Of a DNA stretch of 15,168 bases, positions 14,227 through 15,168 are shown piece after piece; within the stretch, counting starts at the first letter, position 1, and the number at the start of each line of letters is the position of its first letter. The notes below the pieces were generated by a model that saw nothing but the letters and a program-made list of their open reading frames with translations, was not told the origin of the DNA and made no database searches. The position numbers and the translations under genes are program-made. This stretch comes from Candidatus Brocadiales bacterium. GTDB taxonomy: Bacteria > Planctomycetota > Brocadiia > Brocadiales > Bathyanammoxibiaceae. Where the stretch lies: assembly GCA_030586765.1 (NCBI GenBank), contig JAUQZZ010000031.1, forward strand, positions 1 to 15,168, read 5' to 3'.

Positions 14227-15080
14227 GGCTTCTGCTGGTTATTCATCAATCTATCCCTTGAGGTCTTTGCCTTTTTTAGTTCTGAGAGGAGTCTCTTTTT
14301 ATCTCTTTTTTGTAGAACCTTTCTAAAGGTGTTTATCTCTCCCTGGAGGGCCTTTGTGGCCTTCAGGAGTTCCTCTCTGTTCTCGAGGCATATATCCGCC
14401 CAAAGATTGGGGTCGCCGGAGGCCACCCTTGTCAGGTCTTTAAAGGCCCTCCCCACAAAGGGCCTCTGGTTGGCCTTCACGTTGTTTACCAGAGAAGCGG
14501 CTAAGAGATGAGGGAGGTGGCTAGTAAAGGCGAGGATGCGGTCATGCTCTTCGGGTGAGAGAAATCTTACCTGGGCGCCCAGCCCTTCCCATAGCTCCTT
14601 TATCCTCTCCTTTGCCCTGCTATTTTTGGTGGTGGTTAGTACACATGTAGCACCCTGGAAGAGGTCTGGATTAGCCGCCTCTACGCCCCTGCGCTCAGAA
14701 CCTGCCAGGGGGTGGGAACCTATGAATTCCACGTCCTTTCTCCTCATGGCCTCTATTTTCTCCACGATGTGGGCCTTGGTGCTGCCCACGTCCGTAAGGA
14801 TAGAGGAACTCTTCATCCAGGGCATCACCTTCTTGGCCATCCCAGGAATCTGTCTTACTGAGGTGCCAAGGATTACTATATCTGCTCGCCTTACCCCTTC
14901 CCTTAGGTCCTGGGTGGCCTTATCAATGGCCCCCATATCCAGGGCCTTTTTTAGGGAGGTCTTCCGATGGCCCACGCCAATTACCTGAGAGGCCAGACCC
15001 CTCTTCTTCAGGCCTAGGCCTATAGAACCACCTATGAGACCAGGGCCGATGATAGATACTATTCCAAAATCTCTTTTCAT
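14220..15080 (-). CDS. tyrA: Prephenate (or arogenate) dehydrogenase TyrA
   Basis: NAD(P)-dependent oxidative decarboxylation in tyrosine synthesis. 286 residues, a single catalytic unit without chorismate mutase or ACT domains. Rossmann motif GPGLIGGSIG (12-21), DVGSTK (97-102), catalytic-histidine region GSHPLAGSE (121-129) and TSHLPHLLAASL (186-197) in the helical dimerisation domain. The C-terminus is lysine/arginine-rich (residues 257-285). The choice between prephenate and arogenate, and between NAD and NADP, is not readable with confidence; the residue after the second Rossmann strand (GVGHRKTS) would favour NADP or mixed use only weakly. ATG 15080 has an AAGAG-like site. First gene of the run in the window, 7-nt overlap with purL; a repeat element lies right upstream. 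Confidence 0.94.
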   Translation of the reverse strand: MKRDFGIVSIIGPGLIGGSIGLGLKKRGLASQVIGVGHRKTSLKKALDMGAIDKATQDLREGVRRADIVILGTSVRQIPGMAKKVMPWMKSSSILTDVGSTKAHIVEKIEAMRRKDVEFIGSHPLAGSERRGVEAANPDLFQGATCVLTTTKNSRAKERIKELWEGLGAQVRFLSPEEHDRILAFTSHLPHLLAASLVNNVKANQRPFVGRAFKDLTRVASGDPNLWADICLENREELLKATKALQGEINTFRKVLQKRDKKRLLSELKKAKTSRDRLMNNQQKPC

Positions 15081-15100
15081 GAATCTCTTTTCGTGGGTTG

Positions 15101-15168
15101 AGACCTCTGTAAAAGTTATTTCACCAGGATAGGCGGGGCTTTCTAGCCCCGTTTAGGCGGCCCTGGAA
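15101..15168. repeat. Second AGACCTCTG-ended repeat element, cut by the window edge
   Basis: Begins AGACCTCTGTAAAA (15101-15114), matching the left end of the element at 1948-2134, and contains a 7-bp-arm hairpin CGGGGCT-ttct-AGCCCCG (15134-15151) flanked by two AGGCGG. It lies in the region where the tyrA promoter would be expected; its other end is outside the window. No promoter is evident between it and the tyrA start. Confidence 0.5.

Noticed and set aside
14536..14988. 150-residue + strand frame opposite tyrA
   Set aside because: Shadow of tyrA; composition is that of antisense codons, and no family is recognisable.

Overview
The window comes from a bacterial chromosome of roughly balanced base composition. 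It looks like an anaerobe with C1 (formate/tetrahydrofolate) metabolism that uses selenocysteine. Evidence: selD carries an in-frame UGA at its catalytic position, there is a formate-tetrahydrofolate ligase, and there is a NuoE/NuoF-type NADH-oxidoreductase pair of the hydrogenase/formate-dehydrogenase kind. An exported protein methyltransferase and a secreted Ig-like protein suggest a cell with a periplasm. I cannot fix the phylum from sequence alone. Groups such as Desulfobacterota, Nitrospirota, Planctomycetota or Omnitrophota would fit, but this is a guess.

Layout. Only trmD, cut by the left edge, is on the + strand. All other genes are on the - strand and so read from right to left. First comes tyrA-purL (7-nt overlap), then fhs. 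A 229-bp gap holds dispersed palindromes and a good sigma70-like promoter. It is followed by a compact run purQ, nuoE-like, nuoF-like, mobB-like GTPase, recJ, ybaK-family tRNA deacylase and selD, with overlaps or short gaps. After a 219-bp gap filled by a MITE-like element come two exported-protein genes: a PCMT-family methyltransferase and a small Big/Ig-like protein. The Ig-like gene has its own candidate promoter and a clear intrinsic terminator that faces the end of trmD.

How they fit together. Fhs makes 10-formyl-THF from formate, which purine synthesis (PurL, PurQ) consumes. The NuoE/NuoF pair would move electrons to or from NAD(P). The MobB-like NTPase and SelD are accessory functions typical of Mo/W- and Sec-containing formate dehydrogenases. 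No catalytic dehydrogenase or hydrogenase subunit is present, so the cluster encodes the periphery of formate metabolism without the core enzyme.

The most unusual feature is a family of short palindromes (consensus TCCGCCTNAGGCGGA) scattered through gaps and also lying in frame inside coding sequences (trmD, recJ, mobB-like, nuoF-like). There are also larger dispersed repeats, one supplying the trmD stop codon and another flanked by AGACCTCTG inverted ends. I found no defence system, CRISPR array, tRNA or rRNA.
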